Notes: a model not told the origin generated them from the sequence alone. DNA of 64,000 nucleotides from G965216905 sp965216905 (GCA_965216905.1 OZ244213.1:3410001-3474000); one strand, 5' to 3'; numbered from the stretch's first letter, positions 9,836 through 17,931 are shown. Numbers and translations are program-made.

Positions 9836-11388
9836 AGCTTGCCGAAGAGATCGAGCAGGAGATAGGCCGGAGGCAGCACGAAGAGCAGCGCGTCGATTCG
9901 ATCCAGCATGCCGCCGTGTCCGGGGAGCAGCGAACCCATGTCCTTCACGTCGAGCGCCCGCTTGACCACCGACTCCGCCGCATCGCCCAGCGGCCCCATG
10001 ATCGCCACGACGGCGGCCAGGAGCAGGGCTTCACGGAGGTTGACGTGGAAGACCGCCGGGAAGGTCGACAGGATCGCCGCGAGGACGAAAACCACCACGG
10101 TCCCGCCGACGAACCCCTCGATCGTCTTGCCCGGGGACACGGTGGGAGCCAGTTGTCGGCGGCCGAACGACCGGCCGACGAAGTAGGCGCCGATGTCATT
10201 GAAGGCGGTCAGCAGCACCAGCAGCAGAATCAGCCCGACGAACTCTTCGGCGCGGGTGATCCCCACTGCGAAAGCCAACATGCTGACCCAGGCCATTCCC
10301 AGCACGGTGATCGCCGCGTTCTCGAGTGGATTGCGCCGAAGCGTGATCCCGTACAGAAGACCGGTGAGTGCCACGGTGAGCACGACGGAGGATCCGATCG
10401 CATGCACTCCCCCGCGCAGGGTTCCGATGCCGGCCGCCAGGACACCGATGAAACCGAACAGCGCCACCGGGGCGAATCCCCGTGAGCGGACGGTGGAGTA
10501 GAACTCTCCCAGCGAGAGCACCATCACCGCACAGACCACACCGGTGAACCACCCTCGGCCCAACATCAGCCCGCCGAGAAAGACGCCGACCAGCACGAGA
10601 CCGGTACCGATCCGGACCGTCAGGTCGGAGGCGGCCTGTTGCTCCTCGTGTTCGATCTCCTCTTCGGTGACGGAGCGCTGACCGGTCACATCCTCGAATC
10701 CGATCAAGCCGCTCCCCACTCCGGGAATCGATGCCGCAACGGCCTGTCGCTCCACGTCGTCGGTCTCGGCCCGGGCCAGTTCCTCGGCAAAGTCCCGATA
10801 CTCCTGCGTGCTGGCGGCGATGTAGTCCTCTTGGGTGAAGTCGTCGAGACTGGTCGGCCCGCTCTTGAGATCTTCCACGTACAGCCCCGGATCGGGAACC
10901 GTTGCCGGATCCGCCGACCGATCGTCCGGCTGCTCGAGGCCCGACGTCTGGGCTGCCACCAGCTCACCTTCCGGGACCGCCACCTCGGCATCCTCTCCGG
11001 CATCGTCGGTATCGGCATCGTCGGTATCCGCACGATCGGCATCGTCGGCACCCGGGTCGGCGGAGTCGGCCGAAGCAGCCGGCGGTCCAGCGGGAGCGGT
11101 GACCATCGAAGGCGCGTCCTCGGCGGGTGGTCGATCGGAAGCGACCGGCGTCTGCGGGGCAGGGATCGGAGCCGACAGGGCTTCGCCAGGAGCCGAGATC
11201 TCATACCCCGACTCGTCGACGTACTCGGAAGGCGACGGATCCCCCACGTCCGGAGGAAGCCCATCCAGCGGCAGCCGGCCCTCGGCGGGATCGTCCTCGC
11301 CTTCGACCCAGACCTTCTCAACGCTGGAGATCTCACCCTCCCACGGCCGCCCGGAGCGGCGTCTACGTCGGTCGCTCTCGTCACTCAT
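9832..11388 (-). CDS. cdsA: Phosphatidate cytidylyltransferase with long acidic N-terminal extension
   Basis: 518 residues. It makes CDP-diacylglycerol from phosphatidate and CTP at the membrane. The enzyme proper starts near residue 255 with several membrane segments. It ends with the CdsA signature (about 445-490: MGPLGDAAESVVKRALDVKD, then LPGHGGMLDRIDALLF). The first 250 residues are a disordered-looking Asp/Ala/Pro-rich cytoplasmic extension, far longer than usual; typical CdsA has 270-300 residues. The chosen start is ATG 11388 with GAGG 7 nt upstream, 2 nt past the frr stop; a TTG at 11394 is the alternative. Confidence 0.93.
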   Translation of the reverse strand: MSDESDRRRRRSGRPWEGEISSVEKVWVEGEDDPAEGRLPLDGLPPDVGDPSPSEYVDESGYEISAPGEALSAPIPAPQTPVASDRPPAEDAPSMVTAPAGPPAASADSADPGADDADRADTDDADTDDAGEDAEVAVPEGELVAAQTSGLEQPDDRSADPATVPDPGLYVEDLKSGPTSLDDFTQEDYIAASTQEYRDFAEELARAETDDVERQAVAASIPGVGSGLIGFEDVTGQRSVTEEEIEHEEQQAASDLTVRIGTGLVLVGVFLGGLMLGRGWFTGVVCAVMVLSLGEFYSTVRSRGFAPVALFGFIGVLAAGIGTLRGGVHAIGSSVVLTVALTGLLYGITLRRNPLENAAITVLGMAWVSMLAFAVGITRAEEFVGLILLLVLLTAFNDIGAYFVGRSFGRRQLAPTVSPGKTIEGFVGGTVVVFVLAAILSTFPAVFHVNLREALLLAAVVAIMGPLGDAAESVVKRALDVKDMGSLLPGHGGMLDRIDALLFVLPPAYLLLDLFGKL

Positions 11389-11390
11389 GG

Positions 11391-11942
11391 TCAAACCTCG
11401 AGCAGCTCCGACTCTTTGCGATCGAGCAGCTCCTCGATGGCCGCAACATGCCGGTCGGTGACGTCCTGGAGCTCCTTCTCGGCGCGGTGGATGTCATCGT
11501 CGGAGATCTCGCCGTGCAAGGCCTCCATGTCCGCCTTGACGTGCCGGCGCACATTGCGGATGGCGATCCGGCCTTCCTCGGCCATGTGTTTGACGATCCG
11601 AGCCAACTCCTGGCGGCGCTCCTCGGTGAGGGTCGGGAACGCCAGCCGGATCACCGTGCCATCGTTCGAAGGGTTCAGGCCCAGGTCGGCCGAGAGAATG
11701 GCCCGTTCGACATCTCCGACGGTCGACTTGTCGTAGGGGTGGACGACCAGCAGTCGCGGTTCGGGCACGGAGATGGTCGCCAGCTGCTGGAGCGGCGTCG
11801 GCGTTCCGTAATACTCGACGGTGATGCGATGGAGGATCTGGGGATTGGCTCGACCGGTTCGGACCGTGTCGAACTCACCGGCAACGTGATCGACGGCTTG
11901 CCCCATCTTCTCGTCGGCCTCTTCGAGCAACTCTTTGATCAC
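11391..11942 (-). CDS. frr: Ribosome recycling factor
   Basis: 183 residues, normal for the family. Together with EF-G it splits the post-termination ribosome. Helical domain I includes VRTGRANPQILHRITVEYYG. Domain II carries TPLQQLATISVPEPRLLVVHPYD, and the C-terminal helices carry TEERRQELARIVKHMAEEGR and KELQDVTDRHVAAIEELL. It follows pyrH after an unusually long gap of 186 bp that holds a palindrome and tandem repeats. Its stop is 2 nt before the cdsA ATG. Confidence 0.97.
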   Translation of the reverse strand: MIKELLEEADEKMGQAVDHVAGEFDTVRTGRANPQILHRITVEYYGTPTPLQQLATISVPEPRLLVVHPYDKSTVGDVERAILSADLGLNPSNDGTVIRLAFPTLTEERRQELARIVKHMAEEGRIAIRNVRRHVKADMEALHGEISDDDIHRAEKELQDVTDRHVAAIEELLDRKESELLEV

Positions 11943-11964
11943 CAGATCTCCTCACGCCTCCGTC

Positions 11965-11984
11965 CGGCTGCACCGGTGCAGCCG
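11965..11984. repeat. Perfect 20-bp palindrome between pyrH and frr
   Basis: CGGCTGCACC is followed directly by its reverse complement GGTGCAGCCG, with no spacer. It lies 23 bp upstream of the frr start on the minus strand. It could be a protein-binding site, or a stem in the mRNA between pyrH and frr. No T-run follows on either strand, so a simple terminator is unlikely. Confidence 0.7.
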
Positions 11985-12006
11985 ACCGTCTCCAGTCCCG
12001 ATCACC

Positions 12007-12066
12007 TTCTCCGGCACATTCTCCGGCACATTCTCCGGCACACTCTCCGGCACATTCTCCGGTACT
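12007..12066. repeat. 12-bp tandem repeat in pyrH-frr gap
   Basis: Three exact copies of TTCTCCGGCACA (12007-12042) are followed by two copies with one and three changes (12043-12066). The array is outside any supported gene. On the minus strand one frame would read GECAGECA, but no start or homology supports translation. Confidence 0.85.
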
Positions 12067-12128
12067 TCGTCCGGCTCGCTCACCGGCGCCTTCCCGGATC
12101 GTCGGGAGACTCCGGCGACGGCCACAAG

Positions 12129-12842
12129 TCAGCTGACGACGGTGCCGATCGGTTCGCCGGCGACCGCCCGCTGGATGTTGCCGGGCTTGGTCATGTCGAA
12201 CACCACGATCGGTATGTGATGCTCGCGGCACATGGTAATGGCGGTCGAGTCCATCACCCGGAGTCCCATGGACAGGAAGTCCATGTACGAGAGACGTTCG
12301 ATCTTGCTGGCGTCGGCGCTCGTCATCGGGTCGGCGTCGTAGATCCCGTCGACCTTGCTGGCCTTGAGCAGCACGGAGGCGCCCACTTCGACCGCCCGCA
12401 GCGCCGCCGCGGTGTCGGTCGTGAAGAACGGATTTCCCGTCCCGGCGGCGAACACCACGGCCCGCTCCTTCTCGAGATGTCGGATCGCCTTCAAGCGGAT
12501 GTAGGGCTCGGCGAGCTGTCGCATCGTGATCGCCGACTGGACGCGGGTCTGCACGCCGGCGCGTTCGAGATAACTCTGCAACGCCAGTGCGTTGATGACC
12601 GTGGCGAGCATGCCCATGTAGTCGGCGCTGGCCGGGTCCATTCCCGTGGCCGCCTGGGAGACACCCCGGAAGATGTTCCCACCACCGACGACGACGGCGA
12701 TCTCGGTTCCGGCGGCATGGGCCTCGGCGATCTCGCCGGCGACCCGGGCGACGGTCTCGGGGTCGATCCCATACCCGACCTCGGGGTCGGCGAACGCTTC
12801 ACCCGACAGCTTGAGCAGGACTCGGCGCGGCGCGTCGCTCAC
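12129..12842 (-). CDS. pyrH: UMP kinase
   Basis: 237 residues. Bacterial hexameric UMP kinase of the amino-acid-kinase fold, making UDP from UMP. Visible motifs: VLLKLSGEAFADPEVGYGID at the N-terminus, the phosphate-binding loop VVVGGGNIFRG, ADYMGMLATVINALAL, FAAGTGNPFFTTDTAAALRA, and KASKVDGIYDADP. The ATG overlaps the tsf stop by 4 bp. The rpsB-tsf-pyrH-frr order is the conserved bacterial one. Confidence 0.97.
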   Translation of the reverse strand: MSDAPRRVLLKLSGEAFADPEVGYGIDPETVARVAGEIAEAHAAGTEIAVVVGGGNIFRGVSQAATGMDPASADYMGMLATVINALALQSYLERAGVQTRVQSAITMRQLAEPYIRLKAIRHLEKERAVVFAAGTGNPFFTTDTAAALRAVEVGASVLLKASKVDGIYDADPMTSADASKIERLSYMDFLSMGLRVMDSTAITMCREHHIPIVVFDMTKPGNIQRAVAGEPIGTVVS

Positions 12843-13456
12843 GCCGACTCGCCCACCGCCAGCCGGCTGAACGCCCGGATCGAGATGTTCTCACCCATCT
12901 TGGCGCCCAGTGCCGTGACCATCTCACCCACGGTTCCCTCGAACTTGTCCTTGTTCACGAACTCCTGCTCGAGAAGGACATTGTCTCGGTAGAACTTCTC
13001 GAGCCGACCCTCGACGATCTTGGGAAGCGCCGCCTCCGGCTTTCCGGCGGCCTTGGCCTCCCGTTCGATCAACTCGGCTTCCTTGGCGACCTCGGCGGCG
13101 TCGACGTCCTCCCGTGACAACCAGGACGGCTTCGACCAGGACACATGCATGGCGATGTCGTTGGCGGCATCGCGGAACTCGGGGCTCTTCGCCACGAAAT
13201 CGGTCTCGCAGGCCAGCGAGACCAGGACACCGACCACCACCCGGTCATTCTGCTGATGCAGATACGAACCGACGGTCCCCTCGGTGGCGTCGCGGCCCGC
13301 CCGTTTGGCGACTGCCGCCAGCCCCCGCTCTCGCAACAACTCGAAAGCTTTGTCGAAGTCGCCGGAGGCCTCCTCCAGCGCCTTCTTGGCGTCCATCATC
13401 CCGACACCCGCCTGCTGGCGGAGTGTCTGGACATCTTTGGCTGTGATTTGGGACAT
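12839..13456 (-). CDS. tsf: Translation elongation factor Ts
   Basis: 205 residues, the short form without a long second core subdomain. It is the guanine-nucleotide exchange factor of EF-Tu. The N-terminal UBA-like domain has VQTLRQQAGVGMMDAKKALE, and the EF-Tu contact region has VVVGVLVSLACETDFVAKS. A coiled-coil region lies around 145-175 and the conserved LEQEFVNKD near residue 165. It starts 10 bp after rpsB, with AGGAGGATCCC upstream. Confidence 0.96.
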   Translation of the reverse strand: MSQITAKDVQTLRQQAGVGMMDAKKALEEASGDFDKAFELLRERGLAAVAKRAGRDATEGTVGSYLHQQNDRVVVGVLVSLACETDFVAKSPEFRDAANDIAMHVSWSKPSWLSREDVDAAEVAKEAELIEREAKAAGKPEAALPKIVEGRLEKFYRDNVLLEQEFVNKDKFEGTVGEMVTALGAKMGENISIRAFSRLAVGESA

Positions 13457-13466
13457 CGGGATCCTC

Positions 13467-14183
13467 CTAGGAAGTTGCCTCGGCCGGCGCCTTCTTCGAC
13501 CGGAGTTCCTTGCCTTCCAACGCGGCTTCCGCCAGTGCGTTGGCGATGAGCTCGACCGATCGGATGGCGTCGTCGTTCCCCGGGATCACAATGTCGACGG
13601 GGTCCGGATCGCAGTTCGAGTCGACGAGTGCCAGGAGCTTGACTCCGAGCCGTTCGGTCTCGGCGACCGCGGTGTGCTCGAGGTTGACATCGACCATGAA
13701 GGCCGCCTCCGGCACCCGGGCGAGATCGCGCACCCCACCGAGGTTGGCCTGCAGCTTCTCGAGCTCCCGGCGGAGACGGAGCCGCTCCTTCTTGTGAAGC
13801 CGATCCATCTCACCGCTGGTCTCCATCGCCTCCAGCTCTTTCATGTAGAAGATGCGCTTCTGGATCGTGCTGAAGTTGGTGAGCATTCCTCCGAGCCATC
13901 GGTAGGTCACGTACGGCATTCCTGCCCGCTGGGCGGCATTGCCGATTGCATCCTGGGCCTGCTTCTTGGTTCCGATGAACAGGATCGTCCCACCGTCGGC
14001 CACGAGGTCCCGGACATAGGCACACGCCCGCTCGACCTGTTCGAGCGTCTGCCGGAGGTCGATGATGTGGATGCCGTTGCGCTCGGTGAAGATGAACGGT
14101 TCCATCTTCGGATTCCATCGCCGCGTCTGGTGACCGAAGTGGACTCCGGCCTCCAAGAGCTGCTTCATCGTGACTGAGGCCAC
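13467..14183 (-). CDS. rpsB: 30S ribosomal protein S2
   Basis: 238 residues. Family signatures are MKQLLEAGVHFGHQTRRWNP near the start and VTYRWLGGMLTNFSTIQKRI at about 90-110, with RVPEAAFMVDVNLEHTAVAE and PGNDDAIRSVELI later. The start is GTG 14183 with AAGGAG 7 nt upstream; the ATG four codons later is an alternative. The first gene of the rpsB-tsf-pyrH run, after a 178-bp gap with a promoter. Confidence 0.97.
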   Translation of the reverse strand: MASVTMKQLLEAGVHFGHQTRRWNPKMEPFIFTERNGIHIIDLRQTLEQVERACAYVRDLVADGGTILFIGTKKQAQDAIGNAAQRAGMPYVTYRWLGGMLTNFSTIQKRIFYMKELEAMETSGEMDRLHKKERLRLRRELEKLQANLGGVRDLARVPEAAFMVDVNLEHTAVAETERLGVKLLALVDSNCDPDPVDIVIPGNDDAIRSVELIANALAEAALEGKELRSKKAPAEATS

Positions 14184-14291
14184 GATCGTCTCCTTCCTGG
14201 TTGCTTCTTCCGCTCGTTGACCGCGTGGCGGACCACCCCACGGGAACGCATCCCGACCAGAGGGGTTGCACGAGCGTGCATGATGGGCGTC

Positions 14292-14297
14292 AGTGTA
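14292..14297 (-). promoter_or_regulatory. Probable -10 element for rpsB-tsf
   Basis: The minus strand reads TACACT in the whiG-rpsB gap. A weak -35 (ATTTGG or TTTGGG, 14313-14319) lies 15-16 bp upstream. The rpsB leader would be about 100 nt. The rest of the gap (14184-14361) holds no gene that I can see. Confidence 0.35.
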
Positions 14298-14361
14298 GCG
14301 AGGCCGTCCGTACCCAAATCCGGTACCCGAGTTCTCGACGCCGGCCGATCGAGGACCTCGT

Positions 14362-15150
14362 TCAGCGGTAGGTGGGCTCGGCCATCCGGTTTCGAAGACT
14401 CATCACGCTCTTGGCGTGGATCTGGCACACCCGCGATTCGGTGACTCCCAACACGTCCCCGATCTCGGCGAGGGTGAGACCTTCGAAGTAGTAGAGGGTC
14501 AACACGAGCCGCTCGCGGTCGGGGAGCCGGTTGATCGCATCGGCGAGGATGCGGCGAGTCTCCTCCTTCTGGAAGGCGGCTTCGGGACCGAGGCCCGACG
14601 GATCCGCCACCATGTCCTTGAGTGAGCTCCCGTTCTCGGGTGAGAACACCTCGTCCAGCGCCACGATCCCCAGGTTGGAGATCTCCGCCAGCGTGTGATG
14701 GAGGTCGGAGACCGAGGACTCGAGATGATGGGCGAGTTCCTCGTCGGTCGGGTTTCGCTGCAGCCGGTGTTCGAGCTCGGTGATGGAGCGTTCGATCTCC
14801 CGAGCCTTGGCCCGTACCGACCTCGGCACCCAGTCGAGCGCCCGGAGCTCGTCCAGGATGGCTCCCTTGACCCGGTTGATCGCATAGGTCTCGAACTTGA
14901 ACCCGCGCTCTGGCTCGAACTTCTCGATTGCGTCGATCAGACCAAACACGCCATAGGAGACCAGATCGGACGACTCCACATTGCGCGGCAGCCCGACCGC
15001 CACGCGCCCGGCCACGAACTTGACGAGTGGGGAGTAGTGGATGATCAGGCCCTCTCGGGCTCCCGAATCGCCGGTGCTCTTGAATCGCTCCCAAAGGACA
15101 GCGACTTCGTCCGCCGGAGCCCGGTTACGCCCGGGGATGGCTGAGGTCAT
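14362..15150 (-). CDS. whiG: RNA polymerase sigma factor of the FliA/WhiG type
   Basis: 262 residues. Region 2 contains SPLVKFVAGRVAVGLPRNVE and the -10-reading SDLVSYGVFGLIDAIEKFEP...FKFETYAINRVKGAILDELR. Region 3 begins LDWVPRSVRAKAREIER. Region 4 with its helix-turn-helix is LPDRERLVLTLYYFEGLTLA...EIGDVLGVTESRVCQIHAKS. This is the flagellar/sporulation sigma-28 group; in Streptomyces the equivalent is also next to rpsB. No flagellar or anti-sigma gene is in the window. The ATG at 15150 has AGGA upstream; the reading frame overlaps the xerC end by 26 bp. Confidence 0.93.
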   Translation of the reverse strand: MTSAIPGRNRAPADEVAVLWERFKSTGDSGAREGLIIHYSPLVKFVAGRVAVGLPRNVESSDLVSYGVFGLIDAIEKFEPERGFKFETYAINRVKGAILDELRALDWVPRSVRAKAREIERSITELEHRLQRNPTDEELAHHLESSVSDLHHTLAEISNLGIVALDEVFSPENGSSLKDMVADPSGLGPEAAFQKEETRRILADAINRLPDRERLVLTLYYFEGLTLAEIGDVLGVTESRVCQIHAKSVMSLRNRMAEPTYR

Positions 15151-16018
15151 ATGTTGTCCTGAGGTGGTCGCGGGTGACTGCAGTGTATAGCTGGGTGGTC
15201 CCCAGGGCAACGTGCCCGAGGAGTTCTTGAACCGATCGAAGGTCGGCGCCGCCTTCCAGAAGGTGGGTGGCGAAAGAGTGCCGGATCGCGTGCGGGAAGG
15301 TGGCGGCCCGCCGCCGGACGACCCGGCGCACACCTCGGGCGTCGAGTGGTCCGCCGCGGGCGCCGAGCCACAGATGATCCGCGGAGGCGGCGGTCTGCAA
15401 CATCGGGCGTCCGCGGGTGATCCAACGCTCGACGGCGTTCAACGCCGGTCGACCGACCGGCACCACCCGGGTGCGTCCTCCCTTCCCCGTCACTCTGAGG
15501 TGGTCGAGCTCGCCGACATCGGCGGTTCGAAGCGACACGAGCTCCGAGACCCGCACGCCGGTGGCATACAACAACTCCAGGATCGCACGGTCTCGCAGGT
15601 CGATCGCCTCGTCGCCGTCGATTCCCTCCAGCGCCGCCTGGATGTTGCGAGCGGGGAGGGCGTGCGGAAGCGACCGGCCCAGTTTTGGTCGGGCCAGCCC
15701 GGACGTGGGGTCGGTGGCGTCCGGCTCGCGCTCGACTCGGTCCACGTAGAAGGCGCGCACGGCCGAGGCTTTGCGCCGCACCGATGCCCGCGCGTAACCG
15801 GCGGCATCGAGGTCGGCGAGGTAGCGGCGGACCAGCGGGCGGTCGACCCCGTCGACGGAGCGGACCGCGTTCACATCGACGAAGTCGAAGAACTGCGCCA
15901 GGTCGCGCCGGTAGGCGGCGACGGTGTGGGCCGAGAGCCGCCGCTCGGTTCGCAGCCGCTCCAGGTAGGCGACCATCGCCGGCGCGGCCCACGCCGGTGG
16001 GTCCGGGATCTTCACCAT
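15125..16018 (-). CDS. xerC: Tyrosine recombinase XerC
   Basis: 297 residues. A site-specific recombinase that, with XerD, resolves chromosome dimers at dif. The N-terminal SAM-like DNA-binding domain spans about 10-100. The catalytic set is complete: R156 (TGVRVSELVSL), K179 (VTGKGG), H243 and R246 (HAIRHSFATHLLEGG), H269 (LLGHVALGTT) and the nucleophile Y278. The start is placed at 16018, seven nt past a TAGGCT element. Just upstream lies the duplicated dprA end. The whiG-xerC-dprA-comM order is actinobacterial, which favours the housekeeping XerC over a mobile integrase. Confidence 0.95.
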   Translation of the reverse strand: MVKIPDPPAWAAPAMVAYLERLRTERRLSAHTVAAYRRDLAQFFDFVDVNAVRSVDGVDRPLVRRYLADLDAAGYARASVRRKASAVRAFYVDRVEREPDATDPTSGLARPKLGRSLPHALPARNIQAALEGIDGDEAIDLRDRAILELLYATGVRVSELVSLRTADVGELDHLRVTGKGGRTRVVPVGRPALNAVERWITRGRPMLQTAASADHLWLGARGGPLDARGVRRVVRRRAATFPHAIRHSFATHLLEGGADLRSVQELLGHVALGTTQLYTAVTRDHLRTTYDLSHPRA

Positions 16019-16025
16019 GCGGATC

Positions 16026-16031
16026 AGCCTA
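16026..16031 (-). promoter_or_regulatory. -10 hexamer for a leaderless xerC transcript
   Basis: The minus strand reads TAGGCT, ending 7 nt before the xerC ATG. It lies 13 bp outside the edge of the 218-bp duplicated dprA segment, so it was probably the native xerC promoter. Confidence 0.45.
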
Positions 16032-16044
16032 CGGAGCGTGCCAC

Positions 16045-16262
16045 CCAACTTGGTGGATCCGAACCCGACCCGACACAAGCCACCGTGGCGGCGTCCGGCG
16101 CTCAACCGGCCGGGCCCACCATCCCCGAGTCGATGGTGATCGATCCGGCCGCCTCCATCCGCCCGAGCTCGGCCAGCGCCTCCGACACCGGGACTCCGGC
16201 GTCGGCGACCACGTCGGCGAGTGGTCGAGCCATCTCCAACGGAACACCGAACACCGACACCG
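16045..16262 (-). pseudogene. Duplicated 3' end of dprA (fragment)
   Basis: Identical base for base to 17932-18149, which covers the last 53 codons plus stop of the intact dprA and 57 bp downstream. This copy has no start and joins a comM-like fragment at 16262/16263. Both parent genes contain CCGAACACCGACA near the join, so short homology may have guided it. It is non-functional as a gene and marks one boundary of the PIN-module insertion. Confidence 0.92.
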
Positions 16263-16484
16263 GCAGGCAGTCGTCCAATCACCTCGATGGCCACACGGGC
16301 GGAGACTGGTGGCCAGCATCACCCGGCATCACATGGGTGGCCGCCGGGAACGTCACCGTCGCACCGCGGCGCGCAACCGTGACACTGCCGTCCGTCAGGG
16401 CTCCTGGAATGCGTCCAGCAGGTGCTCCAGGAACTCGGCCAGTTCGTCCAAGAAGAACACGTCATCAGGTACCAGCGTTGCCAT
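16263..16484 (-). pseudogene. Diverged fragment of a comM-like gene
   Basis: About 215 bp resembling the part of comM at roughly 19360-19550, by eye about 80-85% identical with an insertion of several bases in the middle. On the minus strand it reads FLDELAEF (Walker B) and further on CGHRGD and TTACRC, but in different frames and with a stop (CAGGAGCCCTGA). It lies directly after the vapC stop. The divergence contrasts with the perfect dprA repeat beside it, so the two pieces have different histories. Confidence 0.85.
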
Positions 16485-16487
16485 CTG

Positions 16488-16919
16488 TTACGAGAGCGGG
16501 GCTGGCTCGAGGATGAGATTCGGGTGGGCGTCGATGAAGATCCGATCGTTCGTCACGAGCGTGAGTCCGGCGTGGAGAGCGGTGGCTGCGATCCACCGGT
16601 CTCCGTCGTGATCCCTTTGTCCGAGTCCGCTCCCATGCCTCCGGCAATGTGCCTTGAGATCCGCATAGACGGATGCGAGCGCGTCATCTACGGGTATCAC
16701 CGTCACCCGTTCGATCTGTTTCTCGAGTTCCTGTCGTCGTCGTTCACCCCACCGAGCAACGATCGCGCCGAAGCGAAGCTCCGCCACTGTTTGAACGGCG
16801 AATACGAGAGGTCGGCCTTGGAGGATCGCGACGAATCGGTCGTACTCCGATGTCCGTTTCGACCGTTTGAGCACGACCCGCGAGTAGACGTTGGTATCGA
16901 CGACTGCAGGATCACTCAC
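16488..16919 (-). CDS. PIN-domain ribonuclease, VapC-like toxin
   Basis: 143 residues. The PIN fold has its four acidic metal-binding positions: D8 (VVDTNVYS), E47 (VAELRFG), D107 (GDRWIAATAL) and D125 (VTNDRIF), and it ends in the typical ILEP. Such proteins are usually Mg-dependent RNases acting as toxins of VapBC-type systems. It overlaps the upstream 308-residue gene by 4 bp, so both are one unit. The usual small VapB antitoxin is absent. Toxin activity is inferred from the fold. The module is an insertion between xerC and dprA. Confidence 0.88.
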   Translation of the reverse strand: MSDPAVVDTNVYSRVVLKRSKRTSEYDRFVAILQGRPLVFAVQTVAELRFGAIVARWGERRRQELEKQIERVTVIPVDDALASVYADLKAHCRRHGSGLGQRDHDGDRWIAATALHAGLTLVTNDRIFIDAHPNLILEPAPLS

Positions 16920-17842
16920 GAGTTGATCGCATCGAGGAACGCGTCGAATTCGGCGTCTGTGAGATCCTCAAGGCCCGGGTCGTCGGGATCGTACGGTTCC
17001 GCTCCGTCGAGTAGCTCGCCGATGTCCGTGACCTCTTGTTTCCAGTCCAAACCAGTTGGCAGACTGCTCGGCATGACTCGGGGGTCGGTGATCCGCTTGA
17101 GCCGTCCTCGTTCGTCGAATTGCGGATGCCCTTCTACGACGACCTGCTGCCCGACCAGGCGACTGACGTCGTCACGATCGTCCTCTGGGACGGTGAGGGC
17201 GATCGACGATTTGATGTCGTCCTCGATTCTGAACAGGCCGCTGTTCAGATCGAGGCTATAGAGGCGTCCGATAGCCTTCGTCGTGGTGGGTGCAAGCTCA
17301 AACAAGGTCTCGGCAACCAAGGCGGGCGGGTTGATGACATCACGGAATGCGCTATTCCTCGGAAGACGAGTCCGATGAGCTGGGCGACCGGGGATTTCAG
17401 TCTGGATCGACAGATCGATCGGATGGTCGGTCCGCCGATCGTCGAACACGAGCAGCAACGACCGGAGGCTGTCGTGCGCGGGTGACGAGAGTTCCGGAAC
17501 TCTGTCGTGTGCGAGTTGGTCGAATACGTCATTGATGGCCTCGAACAGCTCCAGGTTGACGTCGAACTCTTCCCACTCCGGGAAGGTCTCTTGCTGTCGT
17601 TCGGGGCCGGCGAGATGGAGTTTGGTGCTGCCCTTGCCGAGCCCTACGAGTGATAGCTGGGCGGCTCGCTCGACAGTTTTGGGAGTCCGGCCGGCCCCCG
17701 TGGCGTCGACGATCTGACGCGCGAGGCGTAGCGCGAGATCGTTGATGTGCTTTGCGACCTCTGCGAGCACGCTGAGAGGTACCTCCCCTGACGGGGTGGT
17801 GAGTCGGTGTAGATGTAGCTCGATCTTGCAGCGGTCGACCAT
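16916..17842 (-). CDS. Uncharacterised 308-residue partner of the PIN toxin (candidate antitoxin)
   Basis: I do not recognise a named family. Residues 1-60 look helical (VLAEVAKHINDLALRLARQI). 61-80 hold a strand pair with a small motif, LSLVGLGKGSTKLHLAGP. 90-135 are helical again. About 188-256 look like a small beta barrel (IGRLYSLDLNSGLFRIED, then VGQQVVVEGHPQFDERGRLK). The acidic tail (DPDDPGLEDLTDAEFDAFLD) could bind a basic toxin surface. The start is preceded by GAGGGAG. Position upstream of, and coupled to, a PIN gene suggests it controls the toxin. No DNA-binding domain is evident. Function is not established. Confidence 0.8.
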   Translation of the reverse strand: MVDRCKIELHLHRLTTPSGEVPLSVLAEVAKHINDLALRLARQIVDATGAGRTPKTVERAAQLSLVGLGKGSTKLHLAGPERQQETFPEWEEFDVNLELFEAINDVFDQLAHDRVPELSSPAHDSLRSLLLVFDDRRTDHPIDLSIQTEIPGRPAHRTRLPRNSAFRDVINPPALVAETLFELAPTTTKAIGRLYSLDLNSGLFRIEDDIKSSIALTVPEDDRDDVSRLVGQQVVVEGHPQFDERGRLKRITDPRVMPSSLPTGLDWKQEVTDIGELLDGAEPYDPDDPGLEDLTDAEFDAFLDAINS

Positions 17843-17931
17843 GGCGCGCGCTCCCTCAACACCGCGAAGATACCGTCCTTACGCCGCACTGTGAATGGCG
17901 CCGTGGAGGATCTCGGAAGAACCCTACGTCG

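Noticed and set aside
11875..12231. Minus-strand frame reading GECAGECA repeats between pyrH and frr
   Set aside because: It overlaps the coding ends of both genes in another frame and has no ribosome-binding site or homology. The repeat is better treated as intergenic.
15125..16018. xerC as the integrase of a mobile element carrying the PIN module
   Set aside because: Its neighbours and order are those of the housekeeping xerC. No attachment-site core or excision gene is seen; the module's edges are dprA repeats instead.
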